Part shown: one piece after another, positions 15,602 through 24,495 of the stretch | How positions within the stretch are numbered: position 1 is the stretch's first letter | Layout: every line of letters starts with the position of its first letter | NCBI GenBank assembly: GCA_031292565.1 | Contig: JARLGW010000001.1 | Location: 186,001 to 250,000, forward strand | DNA from: Paludibacteraceae bacterium | Lineage (GTDB): Bacteria; Bacteroidota; Bacteroidia; Bacteroidales; Paludibacteraceae | Reading direction: 5' to 3' | DNA: 64,000 nt | Position numbers and translations under genes: made by a program | Notes under the pieces: model-generated | What the model was told of the DNA's origin: nothing | Database searches by the model: none | The model's input: the letters and a program-made list of their open reading frames with translations, nothing else

Positions 15602-17113
15602 TTATATTCTCAATACATTTCGTTTTCCAAACTCACGCCAACGGCTCACGGGGCGGTTATCTGCCGTTTTAGGCGTATTTTCTTCCAAGTTCAGGATGTA
15701 ATCCATGTAGGCTGCAATAATAGCGATGTCCTCCGTTTCGTCTTTCGTACTTTCGTAAGTCGATTTAAGCAGAAAATCACTATTCTTCTCAATAAAACCG
15801 GTATCATATTTACCACGCAAAAAGTCGTTGGTATCCATGATACGGCGCAGGTAGTTGATATTGGTTTTGATACCTGTAATCTTGTATTCGTACAGCACAC
15901 GGCGCATACGCTTGATGGCATAGGCGCGGGTTACCGCCCACACGATAAGTTTACCCATCATAGGGTCGTAGTGCATCGGTATTTCATATCCTTCGTACAC
16001 GTAGTTATCTACACGGGTACCGATACCAAGGGGTTCGGTAAGCTGCTTGATAATACCGGGGCTCGGCATAAAGTTATTGTCGCTGTCTTCTGCACAAATA
16101 CGACATTCAATGGCATGCCCACGTTGCACAACGTCCTCCTGACGCAAGCGAAGCGTAAGGTTATTGGCAATATTAATTTGCTCTTTTACCAAATCTACCC
16201 CAAGCACTTCTTCCGTGATAGGGTGTTCTACCTGCAAGCGGGTATTCATTTCGAGGAAATAAAAGTTTTGATGGTCGTCCACCAAGAATTCGATGGTACC
16301 GGCTCCCGAATAGCTAACCGCCTTGGCAGCTTGCACCGCGGCTTCGCCCATTTTAGCGCGAAGGGCAGGGGTCATCATAGGTGAAGGGCTTTCTTCGACG
16401 ATCTTTTGATTCCGTCGTTGCACCGAACATTCGCGTTCGCACAAGTGGATTACATTTCCGAAATTATCGCCAAGAATTTGAAATTCAATATGGTGGGGAT
16501 TTTTAACGAACTTCTCGATATACACGATGTCGTTACCAAAGGAAGCCAGGGCTTCAGATCTGGCTGTGTTGTAGGCATCTTCTATTTCATTTTTATGGCG
16601 AATCAGGCGCATCCCTTTTCCACCACCTCCTGCGGTAGCTTTAAGCATCACGGGCAGGCCTATTTCCTCAGCCACTTCTTTCACCCGTTCAAGCGTTTGC
16701 AAGTCCTCCTGCGAACCGGGAACAACCGGCACACCGGCGGCTATCATGGTTTCGCGGGCTGATATTTTATCTCCCATAGCAATCATGGCTTCGGGCGAAG
16801 GGCCTATAAAAATAATATTCTCTTCGGCACAACGGCGTGCAAATTCGGCACTTTCCGATAAAAATCCATACCCGGGATGAATGGCATCCGCATCAAAATG
16901 TTTAGCGGCAGCAATAATGTTGTCAATAACTAAATAACTTTCTTTTGAAGGTGCAGGCCCGATGCAACAAGCTTCGTCTGCATAAAACACATGGCGGGAA
17001 GTACGGTCGGCTTCCGAATAAACGGCTACCGTACTGATTCCCATTTCTTTGCAAGAGCGCATTACCCTGATGGCAATTTCACCTCTATTTGCAACCAAAA
17101 TTTTCTTAATCAT
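15602..17113 (-). CDS. accC: Biotin carboxylase subunit of acyl-CoA carboxylase
   Basis: 503 residues, an ATP-grasp biotin carboxylase: KKILVANRGEIAIRVMRSC at the start, ADAIHPGYGFLSESAEFARR, the glycine-rich ATP loop MLKATAGGGGKGMRLI, ECSVQRRNQKIVEE and FLEMNTRLQVEHPITE with the catalytic region. It uses ATP and bicarbonate to carboxylate biotin on the carrier encoded downstream. It is longer than plain AccC (about 450) through a C-terminal extension, as in carboxylase operons of Bacteroidetes. It is first in the operon and lies 290 bp downstream of a same-strand cobalamin riboswitch; a -7-like TAATTTTG (17188-17181) lies between. Confidence 0.93.
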   Translation of the reverse strand: MIKKILVANRGEIAIRVMRSCKEMGISTVAVYSEADRTSRHVFYADEACCIGPAPSKESYLVIDNIIAAAKHFDADAIHPGYGFLSESAEFARRCAEENIIFIGPSPEAMIAMGDKISARETMIAAGVPVVPGSQEDLQTLERVKEVAEEIGLPVMLKATAGGGGKGMRLIRHKNEIEDAYNTARSEALASFGNDIVYIEKFVKNPHHIEFQILGDNFGNVIHLCERECSVQRRNQKIVEESPSPMMTPALRAKMGEAAVQAAKAVSYSGAGTIEFLVDDHQNFYFLEMNTRLQVEHPITEEVLGVDLVKEQINIANNLTLRLRQEDVVQRGHAIECRICAEDSDNNFMPSPGIIKQLTEPLGIGTRVDNYVYEGYEIPMHYDPMMGKLIVWAVTRAYAIKRMRRVLYEYKITGIKTNINYLRRIMDTNDFLRGKYDTGFIEKNSDFLLKSTYESTKDETEDIAIIAAYMDYILNLEENTPKTADNRPVSRWREFGKRNVLRI

Positions 17114-17403
17114 ATAAAAATGGTTAGTTAAACACTAAGTTCCTTTATCGGTGCAACGCTTTGTACGATAAAAACCGCCGCAAAATTAACACCGGATTCA
17201 GGTTTCTGATTTGAATTAAGTCTATTTATTGCTCAAAAAAGCAAAAGTGTGCAGTTTTCAGCTGCAATCAACAATTATAAGCTCTTTGGGTGAAAAACAA
17301 AGCTGTGGCTATAATAAAGAAAAAAGGAAAGATAAATATCCGGGAGGGTAGAGGGTATTTACAAGATCCAATAACTTTTTATCGCGAAAGCATTGTTAGT
17401 ATC

Positions 17404-17591
17404 CGATATGGCAGGTCTCCTGGCTTATCCGACTTTTTTAACGCCTTCCCATCCACAAAACATGAACAGTGGCTACAGTATAAAAAAGCTTTTTCCGATT
17501 TTGTATCGGAACAGATTTACAGTTGCGCGACAGCCCGTGATTTTCACACGGTTCCCTTTTAATTCCGTTTGTTGAACGGAAACCTCTATCG
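17404..17591 (-). ncRNA. Cobalamin riboswitch upstream of the acyl-CoA carboxylase operon
   Basis: Read on the minus strand, the RNA has the cobalamin-riboswitch order: AAAAGGGAACCGTGTGAAAA with a paired CACGG arm, then CTGTCGCGCAACTGTAA, a TTCCGAT/ATCGGAA hairpin, GATGGGAAGGCG, and the B12 box GCCAGGAGACCTGCC near the 3' end. A short P1 helix closes it (CGATA 17591-17587 with TATCG 17408-17404). TATCTTTG at 17635-17628 fits a -7 element just upstream. Apart from the riboswitch and a second -7-like motif, the 670-bp gap to fba holds no gene; open frames over the riboswitch on the plus strand are shadows. Confidence 0.93.
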
Positions 17592-17627
17592 ACAATAAAG
17601 AATAGAAAGAACTATTTTTTCAGTGGA

Positions 17628-17635
17628 CAAAGATA
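17628..17635 (-). promoter_or_regulatory. -7 element of riboswitch transcript
   Basis: TATCTTTG on the minus strand fits TAnnTTTG and would start the RNA about 30 nt before the riboswitch. No clear -33 TTG at 19 bp. Confidence 0.4.
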
Positions 17636-17783
17636 ATGCAAGTTTCCTGTTTTCATAACGAAAAATACATTATATTAGAGATCTAAAAAGTTTTGTTAAT
17701 AAATAAAAATCTCGCTGACTTTTCGGCCTGTACATTGTTTTATCGTCAATAAAAAATCAAGTTAAAATTTAAAATACAAAATT

Positions 17784-18851
17784 ATGTTAGACATTAATAA
17801 AATTCAGCAGCTATTGGGGAAAGATGCCTCCTTATTGGATTTTTCAACCCCCAAAATTTCACAACAACAAATAAACACGCCCAGTCCTGAGGCTGTGGAC
17901 AAAATATACCTGTATTCAGACCGAAATAACCGTGTGCTTGGCAACCTTAGCTGGTTATATGGTAACGGTAATCTATCGCAAACAGGGTATCTATCCATTC
18001 TTCCTGTGGATCAGGGTGTGGAGCACTCAGGAGGAGCTTCGTTTGCCAAGAACCCCATGTACTTCGACCCTGAAAACATTGTAAAACTTGCTCTGGCTGC
18101 CAGGTGCAACGGGGTGGCATCCACCTTGGGCGTACTGGGGCTAGTTTCGCGCCAATATGCACACAAAATTCCGTTTATAGTAAAATTGAACCACAACCAG
18201 ATGCTCTCTTACCCGAACACGTTCGACCAGATTTTATTTGCCTCGGTGGATCAGGCATACAACATGGGTGCCGCCGGGGTAGGTGCTACTATTTATTTCG
18301 GGTCGGCAGAATCCAACCGTCAGATCACGGAAATAAGTAAAGCCTTTGCTCATGCTCACGAACTAGGTTTGTTTACCATCCTTTGGTGCTACCTTCGCAA
18401 CAATGATTTTAAAAAGGATAAAGATTATCATAGTTCGGCTGACCTCACGGGGCAGGCTAACCACTTGGGCGTAACGATAGAAGCCGATATAATTAAACAA
18501 AAGTTACCGGAAAATAATGGTGGCTACAAAGCCCTGAATCAGGACAAAAACAAGTTTGGGAAGTATGACGAAAGAATCTATACCGAATTGTCATCCGACA
18601 ATCCGATTGATTTAACCCGATACCAATTAATAAATAATTATGGAGGCAAAATTCCATTGATAAATTCGGGTGGAGAATCGGGCGAAAACGATATAGCTGC
18701 TGCCGTGCGCACTGCCGTGATAAACAAAAGGGCAGGGGGCAGTGGTTTGATTTTAGGCCGTAAAGCGTTTCAAAAACCGTTCGGCGACGGAGTGGAAATT
18801 ATCCATGCCGTTCAATCTGTCTATCTGAATAAAGATATAACAATTGCTTAA
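17784..18851 (+). CDS. fbaB: Class I fructose-bisphosphate aldolase (FbaB/DhnA type)
   Basis: 355 residues matching the prokaryotic class I aldolase family: [27 protein letters not shown] (Schiff-base lysine region), [30 protein letters not shown] and the phosphate-binding end [11 protein letters not shown] with [15 protein letters not shown]. It splits fructose 1,6-bisphosphate into dihydroxyacetone phosphate and glyceraldehyde 3-phosphate in the cytoplasm. Transcribed alone, divergent from the carboxylase operon, and closed by a strong terminator. Confidence 0.93.
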   Translation: MLDINKIQQLLGKDASLLDFSTPKISQQQINTPSPEAVDKIYLYSDRNNRVLGNLSWLYGNGNLSQTGYLSILPVDQGVEHSGGASFAKNPMYFDPENIVKLALAARCNGVASTLGVLGLVSRQYAHKIPFIVKLNHNQMLSYPNTFDQILFASVDQAYNMGAAGVGATIYFGSAESNRQITEISKAFAHAHELGLFTILWCYLRNNDFKKDKDYHSSADLTGQANHLGVTIEADIIKQKLPENNGGYKALNQDKNKFGKYDERIYTELSSDNPIDLTRYQLINNYGGKIPLINSGGESGENDIAAAVRTAVINKRAGGSGLILGRKAFQKPFGDGVEIIHAVQSVYLNKDITIA

Positions 18852-18868
18852 CAAGAGCAACACAACTG

Positions 18869-18902
18869 AAAAGCCCGATCATTTTTCATGATTCGGGCTT
18901 TT
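18869..18902 (+). terminator. Terminator of fbaB
   Basis: AAAAGCCCGA (18869-18878) and TCGGGCTTTT (18893-18902) pair perfectly; the inner sequence extends the stem with one bulge. The arms carry A and T runs, so it could act both ways. Confidence 0.85.
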
Positions 18903-18942
18903 GTATGTTTTTCATTCTTTTTTCTTACTATCAATGCAGATA

Positions 18943-19632
18943 CTAAAACGAAGCTACCGGCTTAGGCTGCCTTTTTCGTCCCCACCGATACTGATGGGTC
19001 CAATACGAAACCTTCGTGCAAAGAATACCAATCCCAGCACCAACCAACACATCGCAGATATAGTGCTTGTTATTAGCCATGCGCGAAAAACCCACGCCAC
19101 TAGATATGGTATAGGCCACATAAGGCATCCACGGCAGTTTGTCTTTGTACTCTTCGCTCAAAAAAGTGGCCGCGGCAAAAGCCTCGGCAGTGTGTCCCGA
19201 AGGAAATGAATGGTTGTTACTGCCATCTGGGCGCACTTCATGCGTTGTATATTTCAATAGCTGCGTAACCCCAACCATTAATAATTCGCTTTTTGCAAGA
19301 ATAACCGTGCGGTTAACAATATCCGTTTTTGATTTTACCCCTAAAGCATCTAAACCATACGCAATTACAATAGGAGAAAATTGCATATAATCGTCCACCG
19401 TGGTTTTATAGGAAGACATGTACCGATTTCTATCGTCCACCAATTCCATTTTTATCGACTTGGGGTTATTACTAACCAAGGCTAATCCTGTGGCAATAAG
19501 TACAGACGGTACAATTAGCTGTTTGTAAGTGAAATTAGTTTTATGTGCAACACGCATGCTATCAGCATATTGAGCCCGTGCACCCACACAAATTATTATC
19601 AATGGTATCCACAACGCCAACCGCTTTAACAT
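18943..19632 (-). CDS. PAP2 superfamily phosphatase, secreted or membrane-bound
   Basis: The preferred start is the ATG at 19632 (229 residues), which begins a signal peptide MLKRLALWIPLIIICVGARA; an earlier ATG at 19716 would add 28 residues. The three acid-phosphatase motifs are in order: KYTTHEVRP, SFPSGHTAEA and SRMANNKHYICDVLVGA, with the active-site histidines in the last two. The family dephosphorylates lipid phosphates or small phosphoesters in the periplasm; the substrate is unknown. Related to the type 2 phosphatidic acid phosphatases. Confidence 0.85.
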   Translation of the reverse strand: MLKRLALWIPLIIICVGARAQYADSMRVAHKTNFTYKQLIVPSVLIATGLALVSNNPKSIKMELVDDRNRYMSSYKTTVDDYMQFSPIVIAYGLDALGVKSKTDIVNRTVILAKSELLMVGVTQLLKYTTHEVRPDGSNNHSFPSGHTAEAFAAATFLSEEYKDKLPWMPYVAYTISSGVGFSRMANNKHYICDVLVGAGIGILCTKVSYWTHQYRWGRKRQPKPVASF

Positions 19633-19798
19633 AAACAAACTGTTAATTAAATATTGGCAAAAATAATAAAACTTTATTTTTAACCATAATAATAATGTGT
19701 TTACTAAAAAACACATTACATAAGCAGGTTTTAATCAACTGGAATCAATCTAACTATAATTGGTTAAATTTGCAGCTTCAATCTTCAATCGAACCCTG

Positions 19799-20395
19799 TT
19801 GGATACATTCCTAACCATACAACAAACTTCAGAAGGCCTTTACAAAGAAAAAGGCAGCCGATTTATAGCGTATGCCTACCCGGTAGAAACCGTTGATGAA
19901 GTGAAAAACATACTTCTGCAACTACGGAAGCAATACCACGATGCCCGCCATATCTGCTATGCCTATTCAATAGGTATAGAAACGCCCGAAACTAGAGCCA
20001 ACGACGATGGCGAGCCGTCAGGCACGGCTGGGAAACCCATACACGGGGTAATCCTTTCCAATAAGATAAATAACGTGTTGATTGCCGTGGTGCGCTATTT
20101 TGGGGGCGTGAAGCTAGGTGCTTCCGGCTTAATTAATGCCTACAGGGAAGCCGCCGCCGATGCCATCTCCAACAATGAAGTTATAGAAAAAACAATTCAA
20201 ACAGCCTTCTGCATAAGCTTTGAATACCCATTTGTAAACGATGTGATGCGGATAATGAAAGAGGAGGAGTGCAATATTATTACCCAAAATTTTGATTTAG
20301 ATTGTGCTATCAGGTTCAACATACGGAAAGCAAACGCGGATAAAGTAAAAACACGATTGGAGAAAATAGAAAGAATAAAGATTGATAATTGTTGA
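19799..20395 (+). CDS. YigZ/IMPACT family protein (UPF0029)
   Basis: 198 residues from a TTG at 19799; no ATG lies in the right place. A TAAATTTG (19765-19772) that fits a -7 element would start the mRNA near 19779, which excludes the other in-frame TTG at 19760, and the family begins near DTFLTIQQTSEGLYKEKGSR. The UPF0029 signature spans ARHICYAY, ANDDGEPSGTAGKPI and VVRYFGGVKLGASGLINAYR (about 60-125), with the YigZ C-terminal domain after it. Relatives are implicated in translation control; the bacterial role is not settled. Confidence 0.88.
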   Translation: MDTFLTIQQTSEGLYKEKGSRFIAYAYPVETVDEVKNILLQLRKQYHDARHICYAYSIGIETPETRANDDGEPSGTAGKPIHGVILSNKINNVLIAVVRYFGGVKLGASGLINAYREAAADAISNNEVIEKTIQTAFCISFEYPFVNDVMRIMKEEECNIITQNFDLDCAIRFNIRKANADKVKTRLEKIERIKIDNC

Positions 20396-20437
20396 AAAAT
20401 AAATACCACTAAAACATTTATTTTCATAAAAATGAGA

Positions 20438-20445
20438 TAATTTTG
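20438..20445 (+). promoter_or_regulatory. -7 element of the pyrB leader
   Basis: TAATTTTG fits TAnnTTTG. The matching -33 is weak (ATT at 20416-20418). Transcription would start near 20452 and include a hairpin at 20539-20576 before pyrB. Confidence 0.45.
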
Positions 20446-20455
20446 TGGAATCTTT

Positions 20456-20539
20456 ATGAACAGTAAACTATTATACTACATCAAAATGAAGCAATGGCGG
20501 GTAAACATATTCGTGATTTATTCCCTTGAGATAAGTTGA
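20456..20539 (+). CDS. Possible 27-codon leader ORF of pyrBI
   Basis: An ATG at 20456 opens 27 codons (MNSKLLYYIKMKQWRVNIF and on) ending in a TGA whose last base is the first base of the terminator hairpin at 20539. With the promoter -7 just upstream, it would sit at the very 5' end of the transcript. The position recalls the E. coli pyrL leader peptide of pyrBI, which takes part in UTP-sensitive attenuation. No ribosome-binding site is visible, so translation is uncertain and it may be chance. Confidence 0.3.
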   Translation: MNSKLLYYIKMKQWRVNIFVIYSLEIS

Positions 20540-20576
20540 AAACCAATATAGAGCCGAACGGTTTAATATTGGTTTT
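20539..20576 (+). terminator. Intrinsic terminator/attenuator in the pyrB leader
   Basis: AAAACCAATAT (20539-20549) and ATATTGGTTTT (20566-20576) are exact complements with a 16-nt loop, followed by T. It lies 45 bp before the pyrB start and downstream of a probable promoter, so it could attenuate pyrBI. It could also terminate the upstream yigZ transcript. Confidence 0.65.
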
Positions 20577-20621
20577 TAGCGTTTTATAGTTTATTACTTC
20601 AACCTTTACTAAATAAAATAT

Positions 20622-21527
20622 ATGAATAACAAGAGTTTGGTTTCTATCACCGATTATTCCAAAGAAAAGATTCAAAGCATCCTTGAGCATGCCGCCGCGT
20701 TTGAGAAAAACCCAAACCAAGATCTGTTGAAAGGAAAGGTAGTGGCTACGCTCTTTTTTGAGCCATCCACACGTACCCGTTTGAGCTTTGAAACCGCCAT
20801 CAATAGGTTGGGAGGTAAGGTAATAGGCTTCTCCGATGCCTCTACCACAAGCTCTTCCAAGGGCGAAACACTGAAGGACACCATCACTATGGTAAGCAAC
20901 TATGCCGACCTTATCGTGATGCGCCACCCGCTGGACGGAGCCGCTCGCTACGCCTCCGAAGTATCCGCCATACCCATTATTAACGCTGGCGACGGGGCAA
21001 ACCAGCATCCCACGCAAACCATGCTCGACTTGTATTCCATCAAAAAAACACAAGGAAAGCTGGAGAACCTGAAAATTTACTTCGTGGGCGATTTGAAATA
21101 CGGACGCACCGTGCATTCGCTACTAATGGCCATGTCGCATTTCAACCCTACATTTACCTTTATTGCTCCCGACGAATTGAAAATACCGGATCAATACAAA
21201 CAATTTTGCAACGAAAAAGGCATTGCCTACAGAGAATTGTCGGAATTAAACGACATTTCCGATGCCGACATTCTATACATGACCCGCGTACAACGCGAAC
21301 GCTTCCTCGACCTAGTGGAATACGAAAAAGTAAAAAACGTGTACACGCTGAAAAACAAAATGTTGGAGAACACTAAACAAAACCTACGGGTACTGCATCC
21401 GCTACCTCGTGTAAATGAGATAGATACCGACGTGGACGATAACCCCAAGGCCTATTACTTCCAACAAGCCCGTAACGGTGTTTTTGCCCGTCAAGCCGTT
21501 ATTTGCGACGCGTTGGGGTTGATATAA
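20622..21527 (+). CDS. pyrB: Aspartate carbamoyltransferase catalytic subunit
   Basis: 301 residues. Carbamoyl-phosphate site [15 protein letters not shown] (residues 46-60), then [32 protein letters not shown] and the C-terminal aspartate-binding [10 protein letters not shown]. It makes carbamoyl-aspartate in pyrimidine synthesis. The next gene encodes its regulatory chain PyrI, so the enzyme should be the allosteric PyrB6-PyrI6 form. Confidence 0.97.
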   Translation: MNNKSLVSITDYSKEKIQSILEHAAAFEKNPNQDLLKGKVVATLFFEPSTRTRLSFETAINRLGGKVIGFSDASTTSSSKGETLKDTITMVSNYADLIVMRHPLDGAARYASEVSAIPIINAGDGANQHPTQTMLDLYSIKKTQGKLENLKIYFVGDLKYGRTVHSLLMAMSHFNPTFTFIAPDELKIPDQYKQFCNEKGIAYRELSELNDISDADILYMTRVQRERFLDLVEYEKVKNVYTLKNKMLENTKQNLRVLHPLPRVNEIDTDVDDNPKAYYFQQARNGVFARQAVICDALGLI

Positions 21528-21615
21528 TACCCCACGTTAGGGTAAAGGGGTGAAGAATTTTTCTTAATCGGCACAACAAGTTAAAAAACATAATTAACTC
21601 AGAATTAGTTAAATC

Positions 21616-22077
21616 ATGAGTGAACAGAAAAAAGAATTAGTAGTAGTAGCCATCGAAAATGGCACTGTGATAGACCATATTCCACCGGATAAGCTATTCA
21701 AAGTAGTCTCCATCCTGCACGTGGACACGTTGGATAGCCAGATTACCATTGGTAACAACCTAAAAAGCGGTAAAATGGGGAAGAAGGGTATTATCAAAAT
21801 CACGGGTAAATATTACGAACCCAACGTGATTAATAAAATTGCGCTGATTGCTCCCAACGCTAAATTGAACATTATCAAGGATTACAAAGTAATAGAGAAA
21901 CGCAATATTTCATTGCCCGACGAAATTAACGGCATCATAGCTTGCCTGAACCCCAAATGTATTACCAACAACGAACCGATTAAAACCCGTTTCCACGTGG
22001 TGGACAAGGATAATATCACCGTGAAATGCCATTATTGCGAACAAATGATACAGCAAGAAGATATTAAAATGAAGTAG
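21616..22077 (+). CDS. pyrI: Aspartate carbamoyltransferase regulatory subunit
   Basis: 153 residues. The N-terminal nucleotide-binding part has AIENGTVIDHIPPDK and KIALIAPNAKLNII. The C-terminal zinc domain has four cysteines, CLNPKC and CHYC (about 110-143), that join PyrI to PyrB. It confers CTP/ATP control on aspartate carbamoyltransferase. It starts 88 bp after pyrB. Confidence 0.96.
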   Translation: MSEQKKELVVVAIENGTVIDHIPPDKLFKVVSILHVDTLDSQITIGNNLKSGKMGKKGIIKITGKYYEPNVINKIALIAPNAKLNIIKDYKVIEKRNISLPDEINGIIACLNPKCITNNEPIKTRFHVVDKDNITVKCHYCEQMIQQEDIKMK

Positions 22078-22115
22078 CAGCATAAATCATTTTAAACCTA
22101 AAAAAACAACAGCTT

Positions 22116-22694
22116 ATGCCTGAGTTTAAAAAAGAACAATGGAAACCGGGGACATTAATTTATCCGCTTCCAGCCGTGTTAGTGTCATGCGGAAAGTTTA
22201 AAGACGAGTACAACGTCTTTACCGTAAGTTGGGTAGGTACTCTTTGTACCGATCCGGCCATGTGCTACATTTCCGTGCGCAAGAGCCGCCATTCTTACGA
22301 CATTATTAAGAAAAACATGGAGTTCGTGATAAACATCACCAACGAAGATTTGGCTAAGGCCACCGACTGGTGTGGCGTGAAAAGCGGAGCTGACGTAAAC
22401 AAATTTGAAGAAATGGGTTTAACACCCGTGAAAGCATCCATCGTGGATGCACCCATTATTGCCGAATCGCCACTGTCAATAGAATGCCGTGTAAAACAGA
22501 TCGTTGAACTCGGTTCGCACGACATGTTTATTGCCAACGTGGTAAACATACAGGCCGACGAACGCTATATCGACGAAGCCACTGGAGCTTTCAAACTGAA
22601 CGAAGCCAAACTGATAGCTTACTCGCACGGCCATTATTACAAGCTGGGCGAGGAGATAGGCAAATTCGGGTGGAGCGTACAAAAGAAAAAATAA
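22116..22694 (+). CDS. Flavin reductase-like, FMN-binding split-barrel protein (flavoredoxin type)
   Basis: 192 residues of the flavin reductase-like fold: [57 protein letters not shown] and [18 protein letters not shown]. The family binds FMN and reduces flavin or passes electrons; relatives named flavoredoxin are found in strict anaerobes. It follows pyrI by 38 bp and precedes glyA by 31 bp on the same strand, so it may belong to a pyrBI-glyA transcript, though no functional tie is obvious. Confidence 0.85.
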   Translation: MPEFKKEQWKPGTLIYPLPAVLVSCGKFKDEYNVFTVSWVGTLCTDPAMCYISVRKSRHSYDIIKKNMEFVINITNEDLAKATDWCGVKSGADVNKFEEMGLTPVKASIVDAPIIAESPLSIECRVKQIVELGSHDMFIANVVNIQADERYIDEATGAFKLNEAKLIAYSHGHYYKLGEEIGKFGWSVQKKK

Positions 22695-22725
22695 ATATTT
22701 ATCAAATAAACAATCATACAAATTT

Positions 22726-24006
22726 ATGAAAAGAGACAATCAAATCTTTGAGATTATCGAGAAAGAGAAACAACGCCAATTGCATGGTATAGAGCTAATT
22801 GCTTCAGAAAACTTCGTGAGCGAACAAGTGATGGAAGCCATGGGTTCCGTGTTAACCAACAAATATGCCGAAGGGTATCCCGGAAAACGCTATTATGGTG
22901 GTTGCGAGGTGGTTGACCAAAGCGAACAGCTTGCCATCGACCGTTTATGTCAGCTATTCGGAGCTAAATGGGCTAATGTTCAACCTCATTCGGGTGCACA
23001 AGCCAACATGGCTGTTTTCATGGCCTGCCTTCAACCGGGTGATAAATTCTTAGGTCTTAACCTGTCACAAGGTGGACACCTTTCTCACGGATCTTCGGTA
23101 AACTTCTCAGGTTTGATTTTCCACGCGTTAGAATACAATTTGAAGGAAGAAACAGGCCGTGTGGACTACGACCAAATGGAAGCCGTGGCTTTAGCCGAAA
23201 AACCTAAATTGATTATTGCCGGGGCATCAGCTTACTCTCGCGAATGGGATTATGCCCGCATGCGTGCCTTGGCCGATAAAATCGGTGCCATCTTCATGGT
23301 GGATATGGCTCACCCTGCCGGACTTATTGCCGCCGGACTATTGGAAAACCCTGTGAAACATGCACATATCGTAACCACAACTACCCACAAAACCCTTCGT
23401 GGCCCTCGTGGTGGTGTTATTATGATGGGTGAGGATTTTCCTAACCCTTGGGGTAAAAAAACGCCTAAAGGCGAAATAAAGATGATGTCAGCTTTGTTGG
23501 ATTCCGCCGTATTCCCGGGCATACAAGGTGGGCCGCTTGAACACGTTATCGCCGCTAAAGCCGTTGCCTTTAGCGAAGCCCTTCAACCTGAATACAAAGA
23601 ATATCAGGCACAAGTACAAAAGAATGCTGCTGCTATGGCCAAAGCATTTATGGATAAAGGATATAAAATTGTGTCCGATGGTACCGACAATCACTCTATG
23701 TTAGTGGATCTTCGCACCAAATTTCCCGACCTTACGGGTAAAGCAGCCGAAAAAGCATTGGTAGCAGCCGACATCACCACGAACAAAAACATGGTGCCTT
23801 TTGATAGCCGCTCACCATTCCAAACCTCAGGTTTGCGTTTCGGTACGCCGGCCATCACCACCCGTGGAGCCAAAGAAGATTTGATGGTGGAAATTGTGGA
23901 AATGATTGACACCGTACTAGCCAACCACGAAGACGAAGCAACCATCAAAGCTGTTCGCGCAAAAGTGAACAGCATCATGGCAAAATATCCATTATTCGCG
24001 TGGTAA
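22726..24006 (+). CDS. glyA: Serine hydroxymethyltransferase
   Basis: 426 residues of the PLP-dependent family: [50 protein letters not shown] and the PLP-lysine motif [15 protein letters not shown] (Lys about 227). It interconverts serine and glycine with tetrahydrofolate, supplying one-carbon units. The length is normal for the family. Confidence 0.97.
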   Translation: MKRDNQIFEIIEKEKQRQLHGIELIASENFVSEQVMEAMGSVLTNKYAEGYPGKRYYGGCEVVDQSEQLAIDRLCQLFGAKWANVQPHSGAQANMAVFMACLQPGDKFLGLNLSQGGHLSHGSSVNFSGLIFHALEYNLKEETGRVDYDQMEAVALAEKPKLIIAGASAYSREWDYARMRALADKIGAIFMVDMAHPAGLIAAGLLENPVKHAHIVTTTTHKTLRGPRGGVIMMGEDFPNPWGKKTPKGEIKMMSALLDSAVFPGIQGGPLEHVIAAKAVAFSEALQPEYKEYQAQVQKNAAAMAKAFMDKGYKIVSDGTDNHSMLVDLRTKFPDLTGKAAEKALVAADITTNKNMVPFDSRSPFQTSGLRFGTPAITTRGAKEDLMVEIVEMIDTVLANHEDEATIKAVRAKVNSIMAKYPLFAW

Positions 24007-24036
24007 AAATTTAGGAATGAGAAATTTAGGAATAAG
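24007..24036. repeat. Tandem AAATTTAGGAATGAG repeat after glyA
   Basis: Two adjacent 15-bp units (24007-24021 and 24022-24036) differ at one position. An imperfect inverted relative, CTCATCTCTAAATTT (24481-24495), ends at the phoH start, so repeats bracket the four-helix-bundle gene. Confidence 0.6.
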
Positions 24037-24079
24037 AAATGAGTTAATTTCTCAGTAACCTTTATTAGGAAAAATAGAT

Positions 24080-24446
24080 ATGGAAAATGTTGAAATGGAT
24101 TTTAACCAAAAATATTCTTTGCGATCAAAGATGTTTGCTGTTAATATAATTCATTTCTATTCTAATAATTGCAAAAAAAATGAGGAGCTACGGGTGTATA
24201 GGAAAGCAGTTATTGCGTTCCGATACATCCGTAGCTGCTAATTTTAGGGCTTATACTCGTGGTAAATCAAAAGCCGAACGCTTTGCCAAGATATGTATTG
24301 TGGTAGAAGAGGCCGATGAGACACTGTTTTGGCTTGAATTGCTGGAAGAAGTTGCATTGATTGACATTTCAATTTTTGCAAACCTAAAACAAGAAGCTCT
24401 TGAACTTTTAAAAATTTTCTCATCAACTAAATTCAACTTAAAATGA
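24080..24446 (+). pseudogene. Four-helix-bundle protein (S23/IVS or Avd-like), frameshifted at A8
   Basis: Two overlapping frames together encode one family member. Frame 1 starts at ATG 24080 (MENVEMDFNQKYSLRSKMFA and on) and runs to TAA at 24241. The other frame continues from the end of the A8 run (24173-24180) to 24446, with GKQLLRSDTSVAANFRAY, KSKAERFAKICIVVEEADET and LFWLELLEEVALI. Removing one A from the run joins them into about 121 residues, the usual family length (118-125). The run could be a sequencing error, a phase-variable tract, transcriptional slippage or a true mutation. Family members are small helical bundles associated with 23S rRNA intervening sequences or with diversity-generating retroelements; neither is nearby. 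Confidence 0.75.
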
Positions 24447-24495
24447 ATTTGTATTTTACTCATTTTTTTAACTCTCACTCCTCATCTCTAAATTT

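Noticed and set aside
17290-17575. Two plus-strand ORFs between accC and fbaB
   Set aside because: They lie on the antisense strand of the cobalamin riboswitch, whose B12 box and core are unmistakable.
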